DNA of 64,000 nt from Paenisporosarcina quisquiliarum_A (GTDB taxonomy: Bacteria > Bacillota > Bacilli > Bacillales_A > Planococcaceae): NCBI RefSeq assembly GCF_043641925.1, contig NZ_JBHZRU010000012.1, forward strand, positions 1 to 64,000, in the 5' to 3' direction. The notes beneath the pieces were generated by a model that saw only the letters and a list, made by a program, of their open reading frames with translations, did no database searches and was not told the DNA's origin. Made by a program: the position numbers and the translations under genes. Shown here in pieces: positions 35,074 to 43,908 of the stretch (the first letter of the stretch is position 1; each line of letters starts with the position of its first letter).

Positions 35074-37101
35074 ATGAATCGATTGCAACAAATATTGGAA
35101 TCAGGGAACGAAGTATTTAACCACGTACCATTTCCAATGATGCTGACAACTAAAGAAGGGATTGTTCTTTGGTGGAGTCGAGAAGCCGAAAAAACTTTTG
35201 GCTATCGGGCAGATGAGGTCGTTGGCCAATTTTATCCTTTTATCGAAGAAGAGAAATCGGCGATGCATAAGGCTACTTGGGATCAAGTGCTTAGAAGTAT
35301 CGATCCTATTCGATTTGAAGATTTTCTTTTACATACAAAGCAGGGAGAAGAAGTTCCCGTTTCTGCTGTTTTAAAATCGTTAACGATAGATAACGAGAGA
35401 TGCGTTATGTTTTTATTTGAACAATATAATTCAACAATTACCAATGACACGACCGGCGCTCAGGAATTGGCGAGTATTAAGAACGGTTTGGACCAAACAT
35501 TTATGCTTACGTATATTGATGAAGAAGGTCTAATTATTTATGCAAATGATTTATTTTTAAAAACGAGTAAATGGACACCAAAAAGAGTTGTAGGGAAATC
35601 CTTTTGGCAATTATTCCCTCCAGGAACTGGTGAAATGTTTGCCAATACAATTTGGACTTCATTAAAGAGTAATCGAGTGTGGCAAGGTTCGGTTGAGAAG
35701 ATTACGAAAGATGGGGAAACTTATTGGGTTGAAATGACGGCCATTCCTGTAACTGCATCTTCTAATGACACAATGTACTATTGTATTTTAGAAAAAGATA
35801 TTACAGAGAAGAAACGGCTTCAAACGCATCTCGAGCAAATCGCTTACGTTGATCCCGAGACCAATTTGATGAATCGTCATCGCTTGGAATATATCGTTTC
35901 AAATTTCATTGAAGAAAAACGTCATTTTTCGTTTGTTTTTTTAGATATCGACAAATTTTTCACATTAAAAGACATGCATGATGAAGATTCCGAAACAACT
36001 CTATTACTTGAGTTTGCTAAACGTATGAAAATGTATTTCCAAGATAGCGATATTGCAAGAGTTGGTGTGGATGAATTTGTTGTACTGACCCCTCTTAGTG
36101 AGTGGTTCATACAAGGATTTTTAACGTATTTAAAACAACATCCAATTTATATTCGCAACACCGCTATTCCGATTTCAATTAGTGGTGGTATTACACGATA
36201 CCCGGAAGATCAATCCACTTTCCTTCATTTAATGAAAGCATCGAACGCAACCATTCATAAAGTAAAGCAAGATGGTGGCGGTAATATTGTGAGTCTTTCA
36301 AAATCGACTCACCAAGCACTTAGTCGTAAATTAACGATTGAAAAACGATTAATAGAAGCTTTGCATCACAAGGATTTACAAGTTTACTATCAACCACAAC
36401 TTGATGTCCGTTCGGGTAGTATCAACACTGTGGAAGCGTTAGTACGTTGGGAAGATGAAGTGCTTGGAACTGTGCATCCTAACGAATTAATACCAATCGC
36501 AGAAGAGTCAGGTATGATTCATGATATTGGGACGTTTATGCTTGAACAGTCTTGTAAACAAGCTGCTATATGGCAAAAAGAAGGTCGTCCATTAAAAGTG
36601 AGTATTAACTCATCTGTGCGGGAATTCCGTGATCATAATATGGTTAAGAAAATTCGCCAAACTCTTGAAAAATACAGTTGTCCTGCTCACCTATTGCAAA
36701 TTGAAATTACGGAAAAGTTTGCACTTGAAGCTGAAGCGGAACAATCGATTATTCGTCAAATGCGTTTATTGCAACAAGATGGCGTTGCATTTGTACTAGA
36801 TGACTTTGGGACAGGCTATGCTTCATTCAGATACATGCAGTTGTTACCAATCTCTGAACTCAAAATTGATCAGTCCTTCATATCATCAATAATGCAGCAA
36901 GAAAAGCTTCAGAAATTAGTCCATGGTATGATTCAGTTTGGAAAATCAATGAGTATTCGAGTTTTAGCCGAAGGTGTAGAAACAATTGAACAGTTCGAGC
37001 TATTAAAAGAACTTGGTTGTGACGCACTGCAAGGATATTATATTGGTCACCCAGTCACATCTGATGACTTAGAACAAACAATTTCATCAAAAAATTCCTG
37101 A
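35074..37101 (+). CDS. PAS-PAS-GGDEF-EAL protein (c-di-GMP phosphodiesterase, degenerate cyclase)
   Basis: A 675-residue soluble signalling protein: PAS at about 10-120, PAS at about 135-250, GGDEF at about 260-415 and EAL at about 425-670. The GGDEF motif reads GVDEF (about 331-335), so cyclase activity is doubtful. The EAL domain is complete: EALVRW (Glu454), NSSVREF, EITEKFAL, DDFGTGYAS, KIDQSFI and EGVET. It should hydrolyse c-di-GMP, with the first domain perhaps acting as a GTP sensor. The ATG at 35074 was chosen since AAGGAG lies 9 nt upstream; the ATG at 35050 lacks one. Confidence 0.88.
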   Translation: MNRLQQILESGNEVFNHVPFPMMLTTKEGIVLWWSREAEKTFGYRADEVVGQFYPFIEEEKSAMHKATWDQVLRSIDPIRFEDFLLHTKQGEEVPVSAVLKSLTIDNERCVMFLFEQYNSTITNDTTGAQELASIKNGLDQTFMLTYIDEEGLIIYANDLFLKTSKWTPKRVVGKSFWQLFPPGTGEMFANTIWTSLKSNRVWQGSVEKITKDGETYWVEMTAIPVTASSNDTMYYCILEKDITEKKRLQTHLEQIAYVDPETNLMNRHRLEYIVSNFIEEKRHFSFVFLDIDKFFTLKDMHDEDSETTLLLEFAKRMKMYFQDSDIARVGVDEFVVLTPLSEWFIQGFLTYLKQHPIYIRNTAIPISISGGITRYPEDQSTFLHLMKASNATIHKVKQDGGGNIVSLSKSTHQALSRKLTIEKRLIEALHHKDLQVYYQPQLDVRSGSINTVEALVRWEDEVLGTVHPNELIPIAEESGMIHDIGTFMLEQSCKQAAIWQKEGRPLKVSINSSVREFRDHNMVKKIRQTLEKYSCPAHLLQIEITEKFALEAEAEQSIIRQMRLLQQDGVAFVLDDFGTGYASFRYMQLLPISELKIDQSFISSIMQQEKLQKLVHGMIQFGKSMSIRVLAEGVETIEQFELLKELGCDALQGYYIGHPVTSDDLEQTISSKNS

Positions 37102-37126
37102 GTCTATACGACTCAAGAATTTTTAA
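37094..37126 (+). terminator. Terminator of the PAS-GGDEF-EAL gene
   Basis: AATTCCTGAGTC and GACTCAAGAATT form an imperfect stem followed by TTT; the left arm includes the end of the reading frame. Confidence 0.7.
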
Positions 37127-37159
37127 TATGTTGTCTTTCATATTAAAAAATTGTCACAA

Positions 37160-37200
37160 AAAAACTGTCATGTGAAATTCACTTCACAATGACAGTTTTT
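37160..37200 (-). terminator. Terminator of the ThrE operon, overlapping the last codons
   Basis: AAAACTGTCATTGTGAA on the minus strand encodes the end (KTVIVK) of the small ThrE subunit and pairs with TTCACATGACAGTTTT, followed by T residues. Confidence 0.75.
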
Positions 37201-37634
37201 CTTTTGGCCATATATCTAAAAATCAATTGCATTAACACTTCTGCAAATACGAGACCCATAGCAATTGCGCCTGACGTCATAAATGCTTTCGAAGCAAAAG
37301 CAATAGCCGTTAAATAATCGTTTTCAACAATATTCCGCATGGCGTTATACGCAAGTCCACCCGGTACGAGTAAAATAATTCCCGGTACACTAAAAATAAT
37401 CATTGGCATTTTAAATCGTTTTGATAATATATGTGCAGCTAATGCGACTACAAATGCACCAGCAAAGGATGCCTGCACTTGATCTTGTGAGACCATTGTA
37501 AAAGCACTGAAAATCATCCAGCCGCTCATCCCAACAACTCCACATGCTACGACCTTTTTACGCGGCGCATTAAATATGATGGCAAACGACACAGCAATAA
37601 CGAAACTCAGAATGCCCTGTATAATCCACGTCAT
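37179..37634 (-). CDS. Threonine/serine exporter family, small subunit (DUF3815/ThrE_2)
   Basis: A 151-residue membrane protein with five hydrophobic segments, corresponding to the C-terminal half of Corynebacterium ThrE. VPGIILLVPGGLAYNAMRNI near 92-111 is the family's hallmark. It probably pairs with the larger subunit encoded 10 bp upstream to export threonine, serine or small organic acids (as YjjB/YjjP in E. coli for succinate). The ATG at 37634 has AGGAGGGATG directly upstream; starts further upstream overlap the other gene without a ribosome site. Confidence 0.82.
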   Translation of the reverse strand: MTWIIQGILSFVIAVSFAIIFNAPRKKVVACGVVGMSGWMIFSAFTMVSQDQVQASFAGAFVVALAAHILSKRFKMPMIIFSVPGIILLVPGGLAYNAMRNIVENDYLTAIAFASKAFMTSGAIAMGLVFAEVLMQLIFRYMAKRKTVIVK

Positions 37635-37644
37635 GACATCCCTC

Positions 37645-38391
37645 CTAAAATGATAGTACCAATGCAACACCTGCACCTATGGCAAATGCGGTTAGTAATG
37701 CTTCTGCACCTTTTGAAACACCAGAAACAAAGTGTCCCGCCATTAAATCGCGAACTGCATTTGTAATTAATAGTCCTGGAACAAGCGGCATTACACCGCT
37801 AATGATAATAATATTTAAGTCTTGACCGAGATTTAAAAAGGTGGATAAAAACGCGGTTAGTCCTACTATAGAAGCCGCAATGAATTCAGCAAAAAACTTC
37901 ACTCTCGTTAACTCGTGTATTAAAGTGACGACAATGAACCCTAATCCTCCTGCAATTGTGGCTGCTGGTACGTCCCAAACAGTACCTTCAAACAGGATAA
38001 GAAAGCATCCACTCGCTATAGCTGCTGCGATTAATTGCCAAGAAAAAGGAAACAATAAATTCGCGCTAGCAATTCTTTGCAATTCCTCATAGGCTTCTTC
38101 AATTGTCAATTCGGTGGTAGTCAATTTACGAGAAACTTGATTGACCAATGCTATTTTCTCTAGATCCGTAATCCTTAAGCGAATTGCCATTAATCTTGTG
38201 GAACCATCCTTACCTAACGAAAACATGATTCCTGTCGGTGTCACGAAACTTTGAGTGCCGATTAAACCTTGCGATATCGCCATTCGTGTCATCGTATCTT
38301 CAACCCGATACGTTTCTGCACCACTTTCAATCATTAATCGACCTGCTAGCAGGCAACAGTCAATGGCCAAATCATTTTTCTCATTTAGCAA
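37645..38391 (-). CDS. Threonine/serine exporter family, large subunit (DUF1212/ThrE_1)
   Basis: A 248-residue protein. The N-terminal cytoplasmic part has the family pattern LLAGRLMIESGAETYRVEDTM near 14-34 and FVTPTGIMFSL near 45-55; five membrane segments follow from about residue 112, with GVMPLVPGLLITNAVRDLMAGH near 205-226. It forms the first half of a split ThrE exporter with the next gene. The start is TTG at 38391 with GGGAGTGGG a few bases upstream. Divergent from the adenine deaminase gene. Confidence 0.83.
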   Translation of the reverse strand: MLNEKNDLAIDCCLLAGRLMIESGAETYRVEDTMTRMAISQGLIGTQSFVTPTGIMFSLGKDGSTRLMAIRLRITDLEKIALVNQVSRKLTTTELTIEEAYEELQRIASANLLFPFSWQLIAAAIASGCFLILFEGTVWDVPAATIAGGLGFIVVTLIHELTRVKFFAEFIAASIVGLTAFLSTFLNLGQDLNIIIISGVMPLVPGLLITNAVRDLMAGHFVSGVSKGAEALLTAFAIGAGVALVLSF

Positions 38392-38564
38392 TTTTGCCCA
38401 CTCCCTTCAAAAATACCTTTTGCATCATATTATCGAACCTGCGTCTAAAAAACAAATTTTGTATGAATCCAAAAACAGGTACTGAAACTACAACTAACAC
38501 CTCAAAGGCTGTACAATAATACGAATAAGATATAAGAACTTTTTCGATAGGAGGTCAATCATTC

Positions 38565-40325
38565 ATGGAATCCATTCACATACTCCAAAAACGAATTGCC
38601 ATTTCCCAAGGTTCTCGTCCCGCTGACTTCATTCTTCGAAATGCTAAAATAGCTAACGTTTTTTCATTGACCTGGATTCAAGCTGACTTAGTCGTTTCAG
38701 ATGGTGTCATTATTGCCGTTGATCGCTCTGGTTTATTTCAAGCCTTGAATGAAATGGATGCGAAGGGTCGTTACGTGATTCCTGGATTAATTGATGGGCA
38801 TATTCACATTGAGTCTTCTATGCTAACTCCTTCTGCATTCGGAGATGTTTTATTGCCTCATGGCGTGACCACAGTCGTTACGGATCCCCATGAAATAGCT
38901 AACGTGGCAGGTATTGAGGGGATTCAATTCATGTTAGATAATGCCGAGAAAAGTCCAATGGATATCTATGTCATGCTTCCTTCTTGTGTACCGTCCACTT
39001 CATTTGAGCATGCAGGGGCTATTCTTCAAGCAAAAGATTTATCTCCCTTATTAGCTCATCCATCCGTAATCGGATTAGCAGAAGTCATGGATTTTCCTGC
39101 GGTCTTAAATGGAAATGAGGATATGCTAGAAAAAATCGTCATGACGCAACGGGCAGATTTGCGAATTGACGGTCATGGGGCTGGTTTACAACATGAGCAA
39201 ATTCGTGGATACCGAGTAGCTGGAATTCAAACGGATCATGAATGCATTTCATCTGACGAAGCACTTGATCGAGTTGAGCAAGGCATGTATGTATTGATTC
39301 GCGAAGGGTCTGCCGCAAAGAATTTACAGGATCTTTTGCCAGCGGTTTCTGGCCAAAATGCACGTAGGTTCTTATATTGCACTGACGATAAACATTTAGA
39401 TGAACTCGTTAATGAAGGGAGCATTGATCATGCGATTCGTCTCTCAATTAAAGCGGGGATGGACCCATTACAAGCGATTCAACTTGCTACCATAAATGCA
39501 GCTGAATGTTACGGGTTAAATGGCAAAGGAGCACTAGCCCCAGGTTTTGATGCGGACTTTGTTTTGCTAGATCATCTAGAAACTCTTGAAATATCTTCTG
39601 TTTGGAAAAAAGGTGTTCAAGTTGCACACAGTGGTGAAGTGATAACTCAAACTACTAGCAATACTGATTGCTCGAGTCGAATTCGACAATCTGTCCACTT
39701 GCCTTCATTGACAGCTTCAGATTTAGCCATCCCATTTTCACAGGGTTCGACTGCAAATGTGATCGAAATTGTCCCGAATCAGCTAACAACAAATAGAGTT
39801 ATTGAAACAGTAGATGTTAATGAAGGAAAATTTATACCTAACATTCATCATGACCAATTGAAATTAGCAGTTATCGAACGTCATCACCATAAGCACACAA
39901 TAGGACTAGGAATTGTAAAAGGCTTTGGCATTCAAAGTGGCGCAGTTGCTACGACGATCGCACATGACTCACATAACGCGATTGTTCTTGGCACCAATGA
40001 TAAGGATATGTTAGTAGCTTTAGAAAAGCTTCAATCCATGCAAGGCGGTTTGGTAGTTGTCGATGGAGGTAAAATCCTTGCCTCGTTAGCTTTACCTATT
40101 GGGGGATTAATGACCGAAAGCCCTACACAGCAAGCTGTCCATGATCTTCACAAGTTGCACCAAGCACTCCATACAATTCATCCGACACTTGATTACCATT
40201 TAATGTTGACCTTATCATTTCTTAGTTTACCTGTTATTCCTTCATTGAAATTAACAGACACAGGATTATTTGATGTTACATCATTTAAACATATACCCGT
40301 TGAACATACAGAAAAAGCAGGCTAA
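38565..40325 (+). CDS. ade: Adenine deaminase
   Basis: A 586-residue metal-dependent amidohydrolase that converts adenine to hypoxanthine, close to the 577 residues of B. subtilis AdeC. Motifs are PGLIDGHIHIESSMLTPSAF near 72-91 (metal His residues), TDPHEIANVAGIEG near 108-121, DGHGAGL near 202 and LYCTDDKHLDEL near 267-278. The C-terminal half ends with HHHKHTIGLGIVKGFG and DGGKILASLALPIGGLM, typical of Ade and absent from other amidohydrolases. AGGAGG precedes the ATG. Role: purine salvage. Single gene. Confidence 0.93.
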   Translation: MESIHILQKRIAISQGSRPADFILRNAKIANVFSLTWIQADLVVSDGVIIAVDRSGLFQALNEMDAKGRYVIPGLIDGHIHIESSMLTPSAFGDVLLPHGVTTVVTDPHEIANVAGIEGIQFMLDNAEKSPMDIYVMLPSCVPSTSFEHAGAILQAKDLSPLLAHPSVIGLAEVMDFPAVLNGNEDMLEKIVMTQRADLRIDGHGAGLQHEQIRGYRVAGIQTDHECISSDEALDRVEQGMYVLIREGSAAKNLQDLLPAVSGQNARRFLYCTDDKHLDELVNEGSIDHAIRLSIKAGMDPLQAIQLATINAAECYGLNGKGALAPGFDADFVLLDHLETLEISSVWKKGVQVAHSGEVITQTTSNTDCSSRIRQSVHLPSLTASDLAIPFSQGSTANVIEIVPNQLTTNRVIETVDVNEGKFIPNIHHDQLKLAVIERHHHKHTIGLGIVKGFGIQSGAVATTIAHDSHNAIVLGTNDKDMLVALEKLQSMQGGLVVVDGGKILASLALPIGGLMTESPTQQAVHDLHKLHQALHTIHPTLDYHLMLTLSFLSLPVIPSLKLTDTGLFDVTSFKHIPVEHTEKAG

Positions 40326-40431
40326 TAAGCGTTACGGACTAACCCCAGCATAGATCATGAGCCTCAAGTGGTGAAAAATGGGGCTTACAGTTACATGTTT
40401 TCTTTAAAATCCTCATATAAGTAGTGTGATT

Positions 40432-40471
40432 AAAAAAGATGACTCCGATAAAATACCGAAGTCATCTTTTT
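40432..40471. terminator. Terminator between ade and the GntR-ABC operon
   Basis: AAAAAGATGACTCCG pairs with CGAAGTCATCTTTTT; it lies between convergent genes. Confidence 0.85.
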
Positions 40472-40533
40472 ACAATATAAGCTTGAAGATCATTCAATAA
40501 GCTATCCATTAAATAAAACTAAGATTACGCGGA

Positions 40534-41754
40534 CTAGTTAACAGACATCTCATACATATATAATTCAAACTCTTGTATACTTTTGGGAGTGTTTTTCATA
40601 ACCACTTCCCCCTCATAAAGTAATTCTTTTGTTTTCACATTAACTACAGCAACACTTGCATTCATTTTTGAATTCATAATTTGGGATACTGCATATAACT
40701 TACTTTCTTTCACGATTATTAGTGGTGGAACCTCATCGCTTGTTTCATTTGATAACTGGATTGTAAACTCATCACCAACTTCATGATTTTCAATGGTAAA
40801 AGGAGTAACAATTAAATTTTGCTCACTAAATTTCGAGAAATAAATCGTTGAACCTTCCAAAAAACTAACTTGATTGTCATTCAAACTCTCTGGCATTTCG
40901 ATGGTATCTGTTTTCTGCGTCTTTAAATTATAGAATAATATCTCTTTACTCGAACTCGATTCTCTAAGTCCGTCTAATCCTTCTTCATAATTGCTATGAG
41001 TTATTAAAAACACAACATTTTCATTAGCCTGTAACGGATTAGTATTGATTAATTGAGCATCAACATATGAATTACCTTGTCCTTCAGGAATGGATAAAAT
41101 CTTTTCGTTGTTAGTTATCGTTCCAGCCGATATGTCGAGAGTGTAGACATGTTTTTCAGTAAAATATTTGTCATTCTTCCTCATCGTATTTTGTGAAATC
41201 ACTTTCAACTCGTTATCAATAACCTGTACATCTTCGACAAATATATAATCAGCTGCCGATGCGTCTGGAACGTTAATATTGAAGGAAGTTGTGTTACCAT
41301 CATCTTTATTTAATATGGATATATCAAATTTAAAGTCTCTTATGTGAGATGCGCCAATTTTATACTTCACGTCTGCATACGCTAGTAATTCATCGTTTTC
41401 AAAAAATGAATTGATGCTTTGACTTTTTCCTCGCATGAAATCACGATAATTCTTCTGTAAATCCTTGATGACTGGAGACGGTTGTCCCCTAACCTGATCT
41501 ATAAGTGAATGACCATTTCTATTTTCAGAACCATCAGAAGTGATTTTTAAATGCGTGTTTGTATAACTCATAACAATTCCTTCATGATAGCCCCCTTCTA
41601 ACACCAATGATTTAATTTCTTTAGCGTCACCACTCTGTTTTTTAATCGCGAATTTTGGATATTGTGGAGCTGACAAAGCCGAATTGACGTAAAATGCCCC
41701 AATGCTAAGTACAATAACAGCTATAGTTGCTGTGAATTTCCAATATTTCTTCAT
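40534..41754 (-). CDS. Membrane-anchored extracellular protein of the GntR-ABC operon, unknown function
   Basis: A 406-residue protein with an N-terminal signal or anchor (KKYWKFTATIAVIVLSIGAFYV) and an all-beta outer part with repeated short strands (for instance EILFYNLKTQKTDTIEMPE and TPFTIENHEVGDEF), which could form a beta-propeller. I do not recognise a family. It is the last gene of the operon, 13 bp after the permease, so it may work with the transporter, as accessory lipoproteins do in Ytr-type operons. No lipobox Cys is present. Confidence 0.55.
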   Translation of the reverse strand: MKKYWKFTATIAVIVLSIGAFYVNSALSAPQYPKFAIKKQSGDAKEIKSLVLEGGYHEGIVMSYTNTHLKITSDGSENRNGHSLIDQVRGQPSPVIKDLQKNYRDFMRGKSQSINSFFENDELLAYADVKYKIGASHIRDFKFDISILNKDDGNTTSFNINVPDASAADYIFVEDVQVIDNELKVISQNTMRKNDKYFTEKHVYTLDISAGTITNNEKILSIPEGQGNSYVDAQLINTNPLQANENVVFLITHSNYEEGLDGLRESSSSKEILFYNLKTQKTDTIEMPESLNDNQVSFLEGSTIYFSKFSEQNLIVTPFTIENHEVGDEFTIQLSNETSDEVPPLIIVKESKLYAVSQIMNSKMNASVAVVNVKTKELLYEGEVVMKNTPKSIQEFELYMYEMSVN

Positions 41755-41767
41755 TTCTACACGCTCC

Positions 41768-42601
41768 CTATACCGTTATTTTTTTCTTTAATAAGAATCC
41801 ACTCATCCAAATGGACACTGCTAGTACGATGATCCCCATCGCAATCAACATTAAAAATAATTCCATTGGATAGAAAAAGTCATTCAAGATAAATTCTTGC
41901 AAAAATAGTGGTGAAATAAATACAGCTAAGGCAATTAAACTATATATGATTCCAGCAAAAATCCCTTTCCATTTATAGCTTCTTTCCAATAAAATTGCTG
42001 TAAATAGAATGGACACTACCATAAATCCTGCCCCATAATATACGATCACGCCAAAAATACTTGTTGGTATAAATATGTTTAATCCGGGCATGCCACTAAT
42101 AATTTCTTTGACAGTTAAATCCACTCGGAATTCTTTTGGCACCATCCATTTCAGAACGGTTGTCTCTAATGGAATCAAAATAAGTTGAAATGCTACAAAA
42201 CCAAATGTTAATAACAAAATATTTGTTATTTTAGCGTAAAAGATATTCAATCTCGTTGTTGGTAGCATTAATAATCGGTAAATAAATGTATTCTTCCCGA
42301 ACCAATCGCGATACCAAATGATGAAAATATAAAACACTACGCCTGCCGCGCATAAAGCGATTGGACCAAGAAACCAGACACTTCCTGCTACTGACATAAA
42401 ACTCATTTGACCAAAGTTTGATAGGAAATCCGCTTTTGACATGAACTCTTCATACATTTTTTCGTTCGCCATGCTTAGATATTTATTCGACAATACAATG
42501 ACGCCAATAACTTGTATAACTAGTGTAACGCCTAGTAAAACCGCAAATAATTTCGCAGATCGATTAAATTCAAAATTCAACAACTTTAAATAGTTTTTCA
42601 T
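41768..42601 (-). CDS. ABC transporter permease (ABC-2 type)
   Basis: A 277-residue permease with six hydrophobic segments (about 15-37, 75-98, 118-142, 168-195, 205-225 and 240-265). The design fits ABC-2 permeases found with GntR regulators in Firmicutes. It overlaps the ATPase gene by 4 bp, so the two are translationally coupled. A substrate cannot be given; related operons respond to cell-wall antibiotics. One permease gene is present, so the transporter is probably a homodimer of this protein with two ATPases. Confidence 0.78.
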   Translation of the reverse strand: MKNYLKLLNFEFNRSAKLFAVLLGVTLVIQVIGVIVLSNKYLSMANEKMYEEFMSKADFLSNFGQMSFMSVAGSVWFLGPIALCAAGVVFYIFIIWYRDWFGKNTFIYRLLMLPTTRLNIFYAKITNILLLTFGFVAFQLILIPLETTVLKWMVPKEFRVDLTVKEIISGMPGLNIFIPTSIFGVIVYYGAGFMVVSILFTAILLERSYKWKGIFAGIIYSLIALAVFISPLFLQEFILNDFFYPMELFLMLIAMGIIVLAVSIWMSGFLLKKKITV

Positions 42602-43293
42602 CTTTGGTACACCTCTCTCATTACATCTACCACAGATTTCCCTTCATTTTCGCGAGCATCTTCCGCGCTGAATTCCTTGATTACAATTCCCTCATCTAAC
42701 AGCACTACCTTATCAATTAAATGTTCAATATCTCCTATTTCATGAGTCGTAATGATAACACCTCTATTTTCAATTAAATGACTTGTGAATACTTTAGCGA
42801 TTTCCTCTCGACTAAACATGTCAATTCCAGAAAAAGGTTCATCCATTAATATAAAATCAACATCCATTGCTAAACCAAGAAGTAAATTAACTTTTGCTGT
42901 ATTTCCTTTTGATAAGGAAGATATTCGATCGGATACATTTAAATTAAAAAAGCCAAGTAATTCCGTTGCTCGGTTTTGGTTCCAGCAAGCATAAAAGTCA
43001 TTCATGAACTCCATAGCCTCTGAAATTTTCATGTGTGGGAGCATCGTTATTGCATCAGGAATGAAGGTGACTTTTTCAAACGTTTTTTTATGAAGGGTTT
43101 CTCCGTCTATTAAAATTTCTCCATTGTTAATTGGGGTAAGTGCCATTATGGCATTTAAAATAGTTGTTTTGCCAACTCCATTAATTCCTATTAAACAAGT
43201 GATTTCACCTTTATTAGCAGTAAATGAAACACCTTTTAAAATCTTTTTTCGACCGAAATTTTTTGTAACATCTTTTACTTCAATCATTTTCAA
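42598..43293 (-). CDS. ABC transporter ATP-binding protein
   Basis: A 231-residue ATPase: Walker A GINGVGKTTIL near 36-46, a signature loop SSLSKGNTAKVNLL near 130-143 (LSKGN rather than LSGGQ, usual for this subgroup), Walker B FILMDEPFSGID near 152-163 and the H-loop ITTHEIGD near 185-192. It belongs to the YtrB/YhcG-like group that is paired with short GntR regulators. The start codon overlaps the stop of the GntR gene by 4 bp and its stop overlaps the permease start by 4 bp. Confidence 0.87.
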   Translation of the reverse strand: MKMIEVKDVTKNFGRKKILKGVSFTANKGEITCLIGINGVGKTTILNAIMALTPINNGEILIDGETLHKKTFEKVTFIPDAITMLPHMKISEAMEFMNDFYACWNQNRATELLGFFNLNVSDRISSLSKGNTAKVNLLLGLAMDVDFILMDEPFSGIDMFSREEIAKVFTSHLIENRGVIITTHEIGDIEHLIDKVVLLDEGIVIKEFSAEDARENEGKSVVDVMREVYQR

Positions 43294-43676
43294 GCCCCCT
43301 TATCATCATTATTTCCTGCGTATTTTGTTTTTACCAAGTTCAATAATTCATCTACTGGAACATTTATTGACCTTACGGATGCCACAAATGTATCGACTGC
43401 TTCAACTAGCAACTCTTCTCTTACCATTCCTAAGATCTTTATGTCCGATGTAATTTTGCTTGGGTGATTTTTTTCTGTATGGATCAAACCCTGTTCCTCC
43501 ATTTCCTTATAAGCACGTTGTGCAGTATTAGGATTTATTTTTAACATGTTTGCTAACTCACGTCTTGACGGTATTTCATCTCCAGGGACTAATTCTCCGT
43601 TTGCAATCTTCTCTTTAAAATTCCGAATAACTTGCAGGTAGACGGGATCGCGATTATTAAACTTCACATTCATCAA
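43290..43676 (-). CDS. GntR family regulator (YtrA subfamily)
   Basis: A 128-residue repressor-type protein with a winged helix at about 8-75 (PVYLQVIRNFKEKIANGEL, GDEIPSRRELANMLKINPNT, EEQGLIHTEK) and only a short C-terminal dimerisation part, as in the YtrA subfamily. It is the first gene of an operon with an ABC ATPase, a permease and an exported protein. An inverted repeat that covers the operon promoter (43751-43778) is the probable binding site, giving autoregulation of the whole operon. Confidence 0.88.
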   Translation of the reverse strand: MMNVKFNNRDPVYLQVIRNFKEKIANGELVPGDEIPSRRELANMLKINPNTAQRAYKEMEEQGLIHTEKNHPSKITSDIKILGMVREELLVEAVDTFVASVRSINVPVDELLNLVKTKYAGNNDDKGA

Positions 43677-43750
43677 AGCAACTCCTATACGTAATTTGAC
43701 GTGGACTACATCATTTCTTTAGTGTGTGTATTAAGTGGTTCATACAGTTA

Positions 43751-43778
43751 TAAGTGTATTGTATGGTTAATACACTTA
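43751..43778 (-). promoter_or_regulatory. Operator of the GntR-ABC operon
   Basis: Perfect inverted repeat TAAGTGTATT-8-AATACACTTA. It covers the spacer and -10 of the promoter at 43758-43786, the usual arrangement for repression by YtrA-type GntR proteins. Confidence 0.75.
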
Positions 43779-43786
43779 GTTGTCAA
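43758..43786 (-). promoter_or_regulatory. SigA-type promoter of the GntR-ABC operon
   Basis: On the minus strand: -35 TTGACA (43786-43781), 17-bp spacer, -10 TACAAT (43763-43758). It lies about 80 bp upstream of the GntR start. Confidence 0.8.
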
Positions 43787-43860
43787 TCTTGTTTTTTGAA
43801 TTTTTTTCCTTCAACCCATTATTTCTTCTTGCTTAAATCTTGCAAGGTACAGTTAAATCA

Positions 43861-43905
43861 AAAAAAAAGCAAACCACTAAGCGTTACGCGTTAGTAGTCT
43901 GCCTT
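43861..43905 (-). terminator. Terminator of the beta-propeller gene
   Basis: GCAGACTACTAACGCG pairs imperfectly with CGCTTAGTGGTTTGC, followed by about ten T residues on the minus strand. Confidence 0.75.
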
Positions 43906-43908
43906 TCT

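Noticed and set aside
38392..38564. Purine riboswitch upstream of adenine deaminase
   Set aside because: No three-way junction or the conserved loop sequences of the purine riboswitch could be seen; the leader is short.
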